From positions 33,008-97,007 of the forward strand of contig NZ_VWMY01000046.1 of NCBI RefSeq assembly GCF_008905045.1: a DNA stretch of 64,000 nucleotides, read 5' to 3'. Within the stretch, counting starts at the first letter, position 1, and the number at the start of each line of letters is the position of its first letter. Positions 9,572 to 18,166 of this stretch are shown in pieces. The notes beneath the pieces are model-generated. The model had not been told where the DNA came from and made no database searches. It saw only the letters and a list, made by a program, of their open reading frames with translations. A program made the translations under genes and the position numbers. The stretch comes from Streptomyces albicerus (lineage in GTDB: Bacteria > Actinomycetota > Actinomycetes > Streptomycetales > Streptomycetaceae).

Positions 9572-11008
9572 ATGTCCGCAACCGTTGAAGACAAGTCCCC
9601 CGCGGTAAAGCTCTCGCTGATGACGCTGGCCGCGATGGTGGTCGGCTCGATGGTCGGCGCAGGGGTGTTCTCGCTGCCCCGCCGCTTCGCCGAGGAGACC
9701 GGCGTCGCGGGGGCGCTGATCGCCTGGGCGGTCGCGGGGGCGGGCATGCTGATGCTGGCATTCGTGTTCCAGGCGCTCGCCATGCGCCGGCCGGACCTGG
9801 ACGCCGGCGTGTACGCCTACGCCAAGGCCGGTTTCGGCGAATACCTCGGCTTCTTCTCGGCATTCGGCTACTGGGCGAGCGCCTGCGTCGGCAACGTCAC
9901 CTACTGGGTCCTGATCATGTCGACGATCGGCGCGATCTGGCCCGCCCTCGGGGACGGGGACACCGTCCTCGCGTTGGTGCTGTCCTCGGTCGGCCTGTGG
10001 GCCTTCTTCCTGCTGATCAAACGGGGCGTCAAAGAGGCAGCGGCGATCAACCGCATCGTCACCGTGGCCAAGGTCGTACCGATCCTGGTGTTCGTCATCC
10101 TGGCGCTCTTCTACCTGGACACCGACGTGTTCGCCGACAACTGGGGCGGCGCGGACTACGCGGGGTCCTTGTTCGACCAGATCCGCGGCACCATGCTGGC
10201 CACGGTCTTCGTCTTCCTCGGGGTCGAGGGGGCGAGCGTCTACTCCCGCCACGCCAAACGCCGCAAGGACGTCGGCCTGGCCACTGTCCTCGGGTTCCTG
10301 AGCGTCTTCGCCGTCTTCGCCTCGGTCACCATCGTCTCCTACGGCATCATGCCGATGAGCGAGATCGCCGAGCTCCGCCAGCCCTCCATGGCCGGCGTCC
10401 TTGAACACGCCGTCGGCACCTGGGGCGAAGTGTTCGTCAGCGTCGGCCTGATCGTCTCCGTCCTAGGCGCCTACCTCGCCTGGACCCTGATGGCCGCCGA
10501 AGTTCTGTTCGTGGCGGCCCAGGACGACGACATGCCCCGCTTCCTGCGCCGCGCCACACCGGACGACGTCCCCGTCCCCGCCCTGGTCATGACCACCGTG
10601 CTGGTCCAAGTGGTGCTGATCATCACGCTGTTCTCCGACGACGCGTTCAACTTCGCCCTCGACCTGACCAGCGCGCTGAGCCTCATCCCGTTCCTACTCG
10701 CCGCCGCGTTCGCACTGAAGATCTCTCTCAGGCCCGATCCCCTCGCGCAAGGTGACAGCTCCCGCCGGGATCTCACCGTCGCGCTGCTGGCCACCCTCTA
10801 CACAGCCTTCCTCCTCTACGCGGCCGGACTCAGGTTCGTCCTGCTGTCCTTCATCGTCTACGCCCCGGCCACGATCCTGTTCGTCATGGCCCGCCGCGAA
10901 CAGGGCCGACGCCCCTTCTCCTCCGGCGAACTCGTGATCTGCGCCGTATCGATCGCCGGCGCCGTCATGGGCGTGATCGCCCTGGCAGCCGGCTGGATCA
11001 GCCTCTGA
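9572..11008 (+). CDS. APC-superfamily amino acid antiporter, arginine/ornithine (ArcD-like)
   Basis: A 478-aa protein with about 12 membrane helices. The N-terminal signature GSMVGAGVFSLPRRFAEETG is the substrate-binding bend of APC basic amino acid/polyamine antiporters. FVFLGVEGASVYSRHAKRR and the mid-protein EVLFVAAQDDDMPRFLRR match arginine-ornithine and lysine antiporters of this group. Lying 75 nt upstream of arcA, it most likely imports arginine in exchange for ornithine or citrulline. Because ornithine carbamoyltransferase is absent from the window, the counter-ion could be citrulline. Confidence 0.85.
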   Translation: MSATVEDKSPAVKLSLMTLAAMVVGSMVGAGVFSLPRRFAEETGVAGALIAWAVAGAGMLMLAFVFQALAMRRPDLDAGVYAYAKAGFGEYLGFFSAFGYWASACVGNVTYWVLIMSTIGAIWPALGDGDTVLALVLSSVGLWAFFLLIKRGVKEAAAINRIVTVAKVVPILVFVILALFYLDTDVFADNWGGADYAGSLFDQIRGTMLATVFVFLGVEGASVYSRHAKRRKDVGLATVLGFLSVFAVFASVTIVSYGIMPMSEIAELRQPSMAGVLEHAVGTWGEVFVSVGLIVSVLGAYLAWTLMAAEVLFVAAQDDDMPRFLRRATPDDVPVPALVMTTVLVQVVLIITLFSDDAFNFALDLTSALSLIPFLLAAAFALKISLRPDPLAQGDSSRRDLTVALLATLYTAFLLYAAGLRFVLLSFIVYAPATILFVMARREQGRRPFSSGELVICAVSIAGAVMGVIALAAGWISL

Positions 11009-11083
11009 AGACACCACACCGCACCACACGGCATCACACCGCATCCGCTACACCCCACCGACCCCACCGGAAGAGGAATGCAC

Positions 11084-12343
11084 ATGACCAGCAACAGCAC
11101 GCCCCCCACCTCGCTCGGAGTCCACTCGGAAGTCGGCCGGCTCCACAAGGTGCTCGTGTGCGCACCGGGCCTGGCGCACCGCAGGCTCACCCCGACCAAC
11201 GCCGACGACCTCCTCTTCGACGACGTGATGTGGGTGGACAACGCACAGCGCGACCACGCCGACTTCGTCAGCAAACTCACCTCCCGCGGCGTCGAGGTCG
11301 TCGAACTGCACGACCTCCTCGCGCAGACCATGGCGGTGCCGGGGGCGAGGGACTGGCTGCTCGACCGCAAGATCGTGGCCAACGAGGTGGGCTTGGGCCT
11401 CGTCGACTCCACCCGCGCGTTCCTGGAGACCCTGGAGGCCCGCCCGCTCGCGGAGTTCCTGATCGGCGGCCTGGCCACCGCCGACCTCCCGGGCGACTTC
11501 CGGCCCGGCTACGTCGCCCTGGCCCGTGAGTCGACCGGCGTGCGCGAGTACCTGATGCCACCCCTGCCCAACACCCTCTACACCCGCGACACGACCTGCT
11601 GGCTCTACGGCGGCCTGACGCTCAACCCCCTCTACTGGCCCGCCCGGCACGACGAGACCCTGCTGATGAAGGCCGTCTACCGCTTCCACCCCGACTTCAA
11701 GGACGCCACCGTGTGGTGGGGGGACCCAGAACAGGACTGGGGCCAGGCTACGTTCGAGGGCGGCGACATCATGCCCATCGGCAACGGCGTCGTCCTCATG
11801 GGCATGAGCGAACGCACCTCGCGACAGGCCATCACCCAGGTCGCCGCAGCGCTGTTCGAGCAGGGCGCCGCCGAACACGTCGTCGTCGCGGGCATGCCCA
11901 AGCTGCGCGCCGCGATGCATCTGGACACCGTGTTCACCTTCGCCGACCGGGACATCGTCACTCTCTACCCGCGCATCATGGACGCCGTCCATACCTTCTC
12001 CCTGCGCCCCGGCAACGCGACTTTCCCCGTCGACATCACCGACGAGGGCGCCCGCCCGTTCACCGACGTCGTCGCCGGAGCGCTCGGGCTGCCCAAGCTC
12101 CAAGTGATCGAGACGGGCGGCGACGTGTACGCCTCCGAACGCCAGCAGTGGGACAGCGGCAACAACGCCGTCGCCCTCGAACCCGGCGTCGTGTTCACCT
12201 ACGACCGGAACACTCAGACCAACGCCCTGCTCCGCAAGGCGGGTGTCGAGGTCATCGAGATCGTCGGCGCCGAACTCGGCCGCGGCCGCGGCGGCGGCCA
12301 CTGCATGACCTGCCCCCTCATCCGCGAACCCATCACCTTCTGA
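11084..12343 (+). CDS. arcA: Arginine deiminase
   Basis: A 419-aa enzyme that hydrolyses arginine to citrulline and ammonia. The guanidino-modifying motifs are complete: FEGGDIMPIG, HLDTVFTFAD (catalytic His-Asp region) and the C-terminal GRGRGGGHCMTCPL with the nucleophile Cys407. The ATG at 11078 has the Shine-Dalgarno GGAAGAGGA directly against it, whereas ATG 11084 has a proper 6-nt spacer, so 11084 is chosen. Usual partners arcB and arcC do not follow; a TnpB-like element begins 16 nt after the stop. Confidence 0.95.
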   Translation: MTSNSTPPTSLGVHSEVGRLHKVLVCAPGLAHRRLTPTNADDLLFDDVMWVDNAQRDHADFVSKLTSRGVEVVELHDLLAQTMAVPGARDWLLDRKIVANEVGLGLVDSTRAFLETLEARPLAEFLIGGLATADLPGDFRPGYVALARESTGVREYLMPPLPNTLYTRDTTCWLYGGLTLNPLYWPARHDETLLMKAVYRFHPDFKDATVWWGDPEQDWGQATFEGGDIMPIGNGVVLMGMSERTSRQAITQVAAALFEQGAAEHVVVAGMPKLRAAMHLDTVFTFADRDIVTLYPRIMDAVHTFSLRPGNATFPVDITDEGARPFTDVVAGALGLPKLQVIETGGDVYASERQQWDSGNNAVALEPGVVFTYDRNTQTNALLRKAGVEVIEIVGAELGRGRGGGHCMTCPLIREPITF

Positions 12344-12349
12344 CCGTTC

Positions 12350-14044
12350 CTAAACACTGAGCGGGAGTGAGTCCTGCTGCCAGGACTGCTGCTCGGTGGC
12401 GCTGCCCCGAACGGTGTTGGGCAGGCTGGTCCCCCGCGTTCGCTCCACCACCGGTGACACGCATCCGGTGCGTGGTCCGGGTGGGTGGGTGCGGGATTCC
12501 TCACGTCCTCGGGCCTCCGGTCCGGCCTGGGCGGTCCGATGCCCCGCATCATCACTCTGGTGATGCGGGGGCGGTGCCGTCCGTCGCCGGATGGGATGTC
12601 CGAGGGCGCGTCGCCCGACCGCGATGCTCGCCGCATGGTGCCGGGAAATCTTGCGGGTCGGGGTTGTCAGCGGTTTCTGCCAGTGCTGTGCGCCCCAGCG
12701 GGAGGTGTAGGCCGGGTCGACCGCGACGACTGCGATGTCCTGCTCGGCGGCCATCGACACCAGCCGGGCCTTGAGTTTCGCGGTGGGGAAGCGGGCGAGC
12801 AGGCGGCGGAAGCGTTTGTTGCGGCCGTGCTGCTCTCGGCTGGTGCCGTCGGTGAAGTCGAGGTCCTCGAGGGCGATCGCGGCGGCCCCGCACCGTTGCG
12901 TGTAGTGCAGCAACCGGCTCAGCGCGTGCCGGAGCTGGGCGTCCCGGTGCTCCGCGCTGCCCGAGAGGTCGTAGAAGAAGCGCCGCGGTGCGCCGACCGG
13001 GTTGCCGTGCACGTCGAGGCGCCAGGCGGCGAGGTGGTCGTCGTTCATGTCCACCCCCACCACCCCGCGGGCCAGCGCCGCCCGAAGCGGCAGCACCGGA
13101 GCGGCGGCGCGCTGCCAGGACGCGGTCACATACCAGCGGCCGCACGTCACATCGTGGTGGATGCGGTAGGCCACCGCCCGGTTGGCGGTGATCCGGTCGC
13201 GCCACTCCTGCCCGCGATGCTGGAACCGCACGGTGGCGTCCAGCACGTACCGGCTGTGCGGCGCGTTCGCCAGGTGTGCCAGCGCGGCCGGAAGCCTGAT
13301 CGAGACCTGTCCGGTGTCGGTAACGCGGATGGTCTCGTTGCCGAAGCGTTTGCCCGACTCCCCGTCGGCGGCGAGAAACATCCGCTCCGCCTGCCAGCGC
13401 TCCCGCCAGGCCTGCTCGCTCAGCCCCGCATCGTCCAGGTGGTGGCGGGTGTGCGCGAGCCGCTTGCCGCCCCGCACCACGTGCACCCGGCCCGCCGCCC
13501 AGTCCGCCTCCACCACTGCCAGCCGGTCCTTCAAAGCGTTCAGGCGGCGGGATTTGGCATGCCACTCGGCACGGGTGGCGTACCCCCTCGCCAGCCCTTC
13601 GCGCTTGTTTGCCTTGGCGCCCAGCGGCCGGGCCAGCCGCGCCTCGATCTGTGCGATCTGCCCGCGTAGCCAGGCCAGGTGGGCGGCCTGGCTGCGTCGG
13701 GCCAGCGCCCACTGGTCATGAACGGCCTTGGTGATACTGCCCGCCCAGCGCGCCGAGGAGCGCCCCGTCAACGCCCGTTTGCGCACCGCCCACGAGGCCC
13801 CATCGTGCGTCAGGCCCTGCCGGGAGCGTTCTGCGAGATCACCGGCCGCCAGCGACCCCAGGAAGACTCCGGCCTCGGCCAGCAACGCCGCATCTGTCTC
13901 CGACACCCGCAGTCGGTCCCGGATGGCCACCCCGGCGGGACCGGGCACCACGAACGACACCGCCAACTCGCGCAGCCCGCCCACCCGTTCACCCCCGCCT
14001 GGCCAAAAACCCCCGTCACGGCAGTCAACGAGTACCACAGGCAA
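12350..14044 (-). CDS. TnpB-related RuvC-like protein lacking the zinc finger
   Basis: A 564-aa protein of the TnpB-related group common in Streptomyces (transposon-encoded RNA-guided nuclease superfamily). The N-terminal part (about 40-320) contains helical and beta segments with long basic helices. The RuvC core shows GVVGVDMNDDHLAAW (Asp332) and AIALEDLDF (Glu393), followed by VDPAYTSRWGAQHW. The CxxC zinc finger of classical TnpB is missing, and the third acidic position is replaced by a SRHHAAS segment. The C-terminal 70 residues are low-complexity and probably overlap an RNA or end sequence. It ends 6 nt from the convergent arcA stop. A start upstream of 14044 cannot be excluded. Confidence 0.75.
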   Translation of the reverse strand: MPVVLVDCRDGGFWPGGGERVGGLRELAVSFVVPGPAGVAIRDRLRVSETDAALLAEAGVFLGSLAAGDLAERSRQGLTHDGASWAVRKRALTGRSSARWAGSITKAVHDQWALARRSQAAHLAWLRGQIAQIEARLARPLGAKANKREGLARGYATRAEWHAKSRRLNALKDRLAVVEADWAAGRVHVVRGGKRLAHTRHHLDDAGLSEQAWRERWQAERMFLAADGESGKRFGNETIRVTDTGQVSIRLPAALAHLANAPHSRYVLDATVRFQHRGQEWRDRITANRAVAYRIHHDVTCGRWYVTASWQRAAAPVLPLRAALARGVVGVDMNDDHLAAWRLDVHGNPVGAPRRFFYDLSGSAEHRDAQLRHALSRLLHYTQRCGAAAIALEDLDFTDGTSREQHGRNKRFRRLLARFPTAKLKARLVSMAAEQDIAVVAVDPAYTSRWGAQHWQKPLTTPTRKISRHHAASIAVGRRALGHPIRRRTAPPPHHQSDDAGHRTAQAGPEARGREESRTHPPGPRTGCVSPVVERTRGTSLPNTVRGSATEQQSWQQDSLPLSV

Positions 14045-14193
14045 AGGTCACCCATTCGACCCAAGAACTCTCGTTCCCGTCCCGCGGCGGGGCCTAGAGC
14101 ACATCACACCCAGAGACGACCGGCCCCTACGACCAGACTGAAAACCAGCCCAACCCAGCGCTCACTCACGCTCACCAGGACTCACTAACGCTC
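12359..14193 (-). mobile_element. TnpB-like element with 18-bp terminal inverted repeats
   Basis: The element is delimited by GAGCGGGAGTGAGTCCTG at 12359-12376 and CAGGACTCACTAACGCTC at 14176-14193, which are reverse complements at 16 of 18 positions and bracket a single gene. The right inverted repeat overlaps the last codons of that gene. The insertion sits immediately after arcA. IS200/IS605 elements normally lack inverted ends, so the boundary is my inference from symmetry. It may represent a non-autonomous unit mobilised in trans, or paired hairpin-end sequences. Confidence 0.5.
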
Positions 14194-14448
14194 GGCGCTT
14201 CGGCAATAGTCCACACCCCTCAGTGCTGGTCTCCCATCAGCCCCGAGTCGCATCCACCGGTCAGCGCGCACGGCCTGCGGCAGTTCCTGCTCGCGCGGGG
14301 TGTCTGCCTCACGCGCCAGGCCCTGCGCCGGTTGTGACCGGCCCCACCGGCGTTGCTGCCATACGAACGGCCCAAGCCAAATCGTGTACCGCCCGCATGG
14401 CGCCGACGATGAACAATATCGATCCGGCCAGGCGCGAAGGATGACAGG
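14194..14448. other. Interval outside the TnpB-like element; possible eroded gene
   Basis: No complete gene is visible. On the plus strand a fragment reading HGLRQFLLARGVCLTRQALRRL before a TGA near 14327 resembles the helix-turn-helix end of a larger protein. It has no start. Its family is not identifiable from this length. Confidence 0.25.
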
Positions 14449-15063
14449 ATGCTGCGAGACCACCCCGGCCGCGGCCACCGAGCCGTCGTGGCAGCACTCG
14501 GCTGTGCTCTGTCCGCCGTCGCCCTCACCGGGTGCGGCGACACCGAGGACACCGGCTCCTCACCCGCACCGACAACGAGCAGCCCCAATACGGCATCGTT
14601 CTCCGGATTGCCGCCGTCGGCGCTGGCCTCCGAGGCGGCTTCCGCGATCGCCTCCGCTCATGCTTCGGCGTCGGCGGCGGCCTCCTCGGCAAGTGCCCGC
14701 GCCTCCGAGTTCGAGGCATCCGTCGAAGCCGAGGCCGCCCGCGCCAGTGCCGCTGCGGAGAAGGCGCTCAAGGATGTCCAGGGGCGCGGCAACGCGGTGT
14801 CCGAGGTCGGCATGAAGGGCCTGCCCAGGAACGAGACCAGCGGGCTGCTCGCCGTGCTGGTCACGATCACCAACAAGACCGACGCCAGGGCCTCGTACGC
14901 CGTGCGGATCGATTTCGAGGACTCGTCCGGAAAGGCCGTCGAGACGAAATTCGTCGGCGCGGAGGACCTCGACCCGGGCGAGAAGCAACAACCCATCGCC
15001 TTCAGCCGGCAGCCTGCGGACGCACAGCTCACTCCCCGTCTCGCCAAGGCACAGCGGTACTGA
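14449..15063 (+). CDS. Secreted lipoprotein with Ala/Ser coiled stalk and FxLYD-like domain
   Basis: A 204-aa exported lipoprotein. The signal peptide runs to the lipobox ALTGC, so the mature N-terminal cysteine is lipidated. A Ser/Thr/Pro linker leads to a long Ala-Ser-Glu helical stalk (about 70-115). A C-terminal beta-sandwich follows, with LLAVLVTITNKTDARASYAVRIDFEDSSG, the layout of FxLYD-type extracellular domains in Streptomyces. Its ligand is unknown. It precedes a universal stress protein gene by 32 nt. Confidence 0.7.
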   Translation: MLRDHPGRGHRAVVAALGCALSAVALTGCGDTEDTGSSPAPTTSSPNTASFSGLPPSALASEAASAIASAHASASAAASSASARASEFEASVEAEAARASAAAEKALKDVQGRGNAVSEVGMKGLPRNETSGLLAVLVTITNKTDARASYAVRIDFEDSSGKAVETKFVGAEDLDPGEKQQPIAFSRQPADAQLTPRLAKAQRY

Positions 15064-15095
15064 CGTCGCGGGTGGAATCGAGCCATGGAGAAACG

Positions 15096-15920
15096 ATGGG
15101 CAACCTGGTGGTTGTGGGAGCGGACGGCTCGTCGTCGAGTCTCGCCGCGGTGGAGACGGCCGCCAGGGAGGCCCGGCGCCGTCGCGCAGCACTGCGCGTG
15201 GTGTGCGCCCTCAACTGGCCGGTCAGACCCATGTACGCGCCGCTGGACACCACACCGCTCAGTCGCCTGGTCAGTGAGGCCGCGGACCGTGCGCGGAGCG
15301 TGGCCCCGGAGGTGACAGTCACCGAGGCCATGGTGCCCGGCGACACGGTGTCGGTGCTGGAGGCCGAGTCCCGGGCGGCGGACCTGCTGGTCGTGGGTGC
15401 CCGTGGGGACGGAGGCTTCATCGGCATGCTGCTGGGATCGACGGCGGCGTCCCTGACGGCGCACAGTCGGTGCCCGGTGATGGTGGCCCGCGAGGAGTCG
15501 GTCGACACCGGTCCGATCGTGCTGTGTGTCGACGGCTCCCCCGCCGGTGAGACGGCGGTCGAGTTCGCCTTTGCCGAGGCGGCGCTGCGCGGAGCCGAGA
15601 TCGCCGCCGTGCACGTATGGCTGCCGGATCACGCGCCGGCCGGTACCGGTGTCGAGAGCCCGGAGCGGCTGCTGGCCCAGGCCCTCGCCGGGCACGCGGA
15701 GAAGCATCCAGATGTCACGGTCAGGCGCGAGGTGGCGAGTGGCGAAGCCCGGGAGGTGCTGATCGAGAGAAGCAGGACCGCCCAACTCGTGGTCGTCGGA
15801 GCTCGGGGGCGTGGCGGGTTCACCGGTCTGCTCCTGGGATCGGTGAGCCAGGCGCTGCTGCACCACGCGCACAGTTCCGTCGTCGTCGTCCGCGGCCGGA
15901 CGGAATCAGACGTGTCGTGA
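15096..15920 (+). CDS. Universal stress protein, tandem USP domains
   Basis: A 274-aa cytosolic protein with two UspA domains. Each begins with a strand ending in an aspartate (VVVGADGSSSS; IVLCVDGSPAG) and ends with the ATP-binding signature G-x2-G-x9-G-S (VVGARGDGGFIGMLLGS near residue 100; VVGARGRGGFTGLLLGS near 235). ATP-binding USPs act in dormancy and stress signalling. The start at 15096 follows the ribosome site GGAGAAAC. Confidence 0.93.
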   Translation: MGNLVVVGADGSSSSLAAVETAAREARRRRAALRVVCALNWPVRPMYAPLDTTPLSRLVSEAADRARSVAPEVTVTEAMVPGDTVSVLEAESRAADLLVVGARGDGGFIGMLLGSTAASLTAHSRCPVMVAREESVDTGPIVLCVDGSPAGETAVEFAFAEAALRGAEIAAVHVWLPDHAPAGTGVESPERLLAQALAGHAEKHPDVTVRREVASGEAREVLIERSRTAQLVVVGARGRGGFTGLLLGSVSQALLHHAHSSVVVVRGRTESDVS

Positions 15921-15996
15921 GAAAGCGCCGGTCACGCGCGTCCGCCACCCCTGTCGGTACGGGGACACGCTCAAGTCAACGAGTCGGAGGGAGCTC

Positions 15997-16188
15997 ATGG
16001 CTACGGCCGTGCTGCCGCCTCCGCGACACGTCTTCCCCGGGATGCCCCTGCGTGGCGCCCATCACCCGGACAGCCTGCTGCGGTCGCCGGGTGCAAGCGG
16101 CGGAGGAAGGCTGAGACCGTCCATACAACGCAGCCGCCCCCGACAAGGCGGTGCCCAGCGATTACCACACCGTGCGGAAGGGCCGTGA
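15997..16188 (+). CDS. Small ORF with a strong ribosome site (doubtful)
   Basis: A 63-codon frame with ATG 15997 correctly spaced after GGAGGGAGCTC. It ends one base before the ATG of the DUF7144 gene, an arrangement that suggests coupling. The peptide is Pro/Arg rich without a recognisable domain. It may be an upstream leader ORF, the remnant of a larger gene, or chance. The ribosome site is the main support. Confidence 0.3.
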   Translation: MATAVLPPPRHVFPGMPLRGAHHPDSLLRSPGASGGGRLRPSIQRSRPRQGGAQRLPHRAEGP

Positions 16189-16189
16189 C

Positions 16190-16606
16190 ATGGCGCAGAC
16201 ATCCGGCGGGGTCCGGCACCCCCAGAGCAGCGCACAACAACTGGGCGGGGGCCTCGCCCTCTTCGCCGGCTGGGCACTGGAGATGAGCGGGACGCTCAGC
16301 ATCCTTCTCGGCGTCGTCGGCGTCACCCGCGACACCATTTTCAGCTCACCTGACTACACCTACGAGTTCAATCTGACGGCCTGGGGCTGGATCCACATCG
16401 TCATCGGCATCGGGCTCGTCGCCGCCGGCCTGGGGGTACTGCTCGGCAAGAGCTGGGGCACGGGGGCCGGCGCGGCACTGGGCGCGGTCAGCCTGATCAC
16501 CCAGTTCATGTTCATCCCCTTCTATCCCCTGTGGTCGATCAGCGTGATGACGCTCGACATCGTCGCCGTCTGGACATTGGCCAGGTCCATTGCGGTGGAC
16601 GACTAG
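16190..16606 (+). CDS. DUF7144 family small membrane protein
   Basis: A 138-aa protein with four predicted membrane helices in about 110 residues and conserved polar features between helices (NLTAWGWIHIVIG and PFYPLWSISVM). These match the DUF7144 family that is widespread in actinomycetes, often near stress genes; its function is unknown. ATG 16190 gives the usual start; an upstream GTG at 16151 would add 13 residues overlapping the preceding small ORF. A strong hairpin follows the stop. Confidence 0.8.
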   Translation: MAQTSGGVRHPQSSAQQLGGGLALFAGWALEMSGTLSILLGVVGVTRDTIFSSPDYTYEFNLTAWGWIHIVIGIGLVAAGLGVLLGKSWGTGAGAALGAVSLITQFMFIPFYPLWSISVMTLDIVAVWTLARSIAVDD

Positions 16607-16630
16607 TGCTGTGACCGCATCCGCGGCGGC

Positions 16631-16660
16631 GAAGGGCGTCCGCCCCAGCGGACGCCCTTC
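16631..16660. terminator. Bidirectional terminator hairpin
   Basis: A perfect 12-bp inverted repeat (GAAGGGCGTCCG and its complement) around the 6-nt loop CCCCAG. It is placed between the convergent DUF7144 and RNase H-phosphatase genes, about 25-35 nt from each stop. Confidence 0.85.
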
Positions 16661-16696
16661 CAGAGACTGATTTGATCACCTGGCGGCCATCACAGC

Positions 16697-18070
16697 TCAG
16701 CGCAGCGCACCCGTGTCGTTGAGGAGCCGTACGCTCGCGTTGCCGTCGGCGTAGTACGCCACCGCCGAGAGCGAGGCCGCCGACAGCTCCATGCGGAACA
16801 GGGACTCCGGCGGGGCGCCCAGGGCCAGCCGCACCAGGGTCTTGATGGGCGTGACGTGGGAGACGAGCAGTACGGTGCGGCCGGGATGCGCCGCGAGCAG
16901 CTTGTCGCGGACCGCGGCCACGCGGCGGGCCACCGCCTCGAAACTCTCGCCACCGCCGGTCGGTTCGGCATCCGGCGAACTCAGCCACGCGTTCATGTCG
17001 TCCGGGTAGCGCTCCCGCACCTCGGCGAACGTCAGCCCCTCCCACGCCCCGAAGTCCGTCTCCCGCAGGCCGTCCTCGATCCGTACGTCGAGGCCGAGCC
17101 GCGCCGCGACGATCCCCGCGGTTTCGCGGCAGCGGGCGAGGGGGGAGGACACGATGTCCTGTACGGTCCCGCGCGCGGCGAGTGCCTCCGCGACCCGCTC
17201 GGCCTGGTCGCGCCCCACGTCCGAGAGCGCCGGATCGCTGCCGCCGCTCCCCGAGAACCGTTTCTGGGGGGTCAGCGGGGTCTCACCGTGCCGCAGCAGT
17301 ACGAAAGTTGCGGGTGCGCCGAGGTCGGGGGGTGCGGTCCGTCCGGCCGTCGGTGCCTCGGAGGCCACGTTCCGTGCGGCTCGTACGTCATCGGTGTCGG
17401 GGATGGTGACGGGAGTCGTCTGGCTGCGGGCCGTCCCTGGCTGGTCGCGCCCACCCGGCGGAGCCGCAAATGTCACAGCCCCGCGCCCCTTACGGGGCGC
17501 TCCTGAGCCCGGCGCTGCCAGTGCGGCGCGTGCCTTCGCCGCACCCGCGGTCGCGTCCCCGGGCGGGCCCGACGGCTCGGGCGCGGTCGGCCTCGCAGTC
17601 GGCCTCGCGGCCCGCCCCGCGTCCAGGTCCGCCGTCGACTGCGACGGCGACCACTGCTCCCCCCGCTTGCCCGCGTCCATCGCCTCGTTGGCCAGGCGGT
17701 CCGCGTGCTGGTTCTCGCCGCGCGGGATCCACTCGTAGGTGACCCGGTCGGCGGGGAAGACGGAGCGGGCCTCGTCCGCCAGGGGCCGCATACTGGGGTG
17801 TTTGATCTGCCAGCGGCCGGACATCTGCTCGACGACCAGCTTGGAGTCCATGCGGACTCGTACGGTGGCCGTCGGGTCCAGTTCGTGGGCCGCGCGGAGG
17901 CCCGCCACCAAACCCCGGTACTCGGCGACGTTGTTCGTCACGATGCCGAGGTACTCCGCCCGCTCGACCAGCGTCTCCCCCGTCGCGGCGTCGAGGACGA
18001 CGGCGCCGTAGCCCGCGGGCCCCGGGTTGCCCCGGGAGCCCCCGTCGGCCTCGACGATCAACTCGCGCAA
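16697..18070 (-). CDS. Bifunctional RNase HI / acid phosphatase (Rv2228c-like)
   Basis: A 457-aa two-domain protein. The N-terminal RNase H domain (about 1-140) removes RNA from RNA-DNA hybrids and shows EADGGSRGNPGPAGYG, NNVAEYRGL, MDSKLVVEQM and the basic protrusion IPRGENQHADRLANEA. A long Pro/Ala/Thr linker (about 140-250) is longer than in mycobacteria. The C-terminal phosphoglycerate-mutase-like phosphatase (about 255-457) has the catalytic LLRHGET and VSHVTPIK. The order with zinc-ribbon and Nif3 genes upstream on the same strand is conserved in actinomycetes. Confidence 0.93.
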   Translation of the reverse strand: MRELIVEADGGSRGNPGPAGYGAVVLDAATGETLVERAEYLGIVTNNVAEYRGLVAGLRAAHELDPTATVRVRMDSKLVVEQMSGRWQIKHPSMRPLADEARSVFPADRVTYEWIPRGENQHADRLANEAMDAGKRGEQWSPSQSTADLDAGRAARPTARPTAPEPSGPPGDATAGAAKARAALAAPGSGAPRKGRGAVTFAAPPGGRDQPGTARSQTTPVTIPDTDDVRAARNVASEAPTAGRTAPPDLGAPATFVLLRHGETPLTPQKRFSGSGGSDPALSDVGRDQAERVAEALAARGTVQDIVSSPLARCRETAGIVAARLGLDVRIEDGLRETDFGAWEGLTFAEVRERYPDDMNAWLSSPDAEPTGGGESFEAVARRVAAVRDKLLAAHPGRTVLLVSHVTPIKTLVRLALGAPPESLFRMELSAASLSAVAYYADGNASVRLLNDTGALR

Positions 18071-18166
18071 GCCGGAAGCTCCTTACTCCTTACGACCCGG
18101 GGCCTTGGGCCTTGAATACAGACACAGACCCTTGGAGTCCCATGTACTTGGAGGCCCTTGGAGGCC

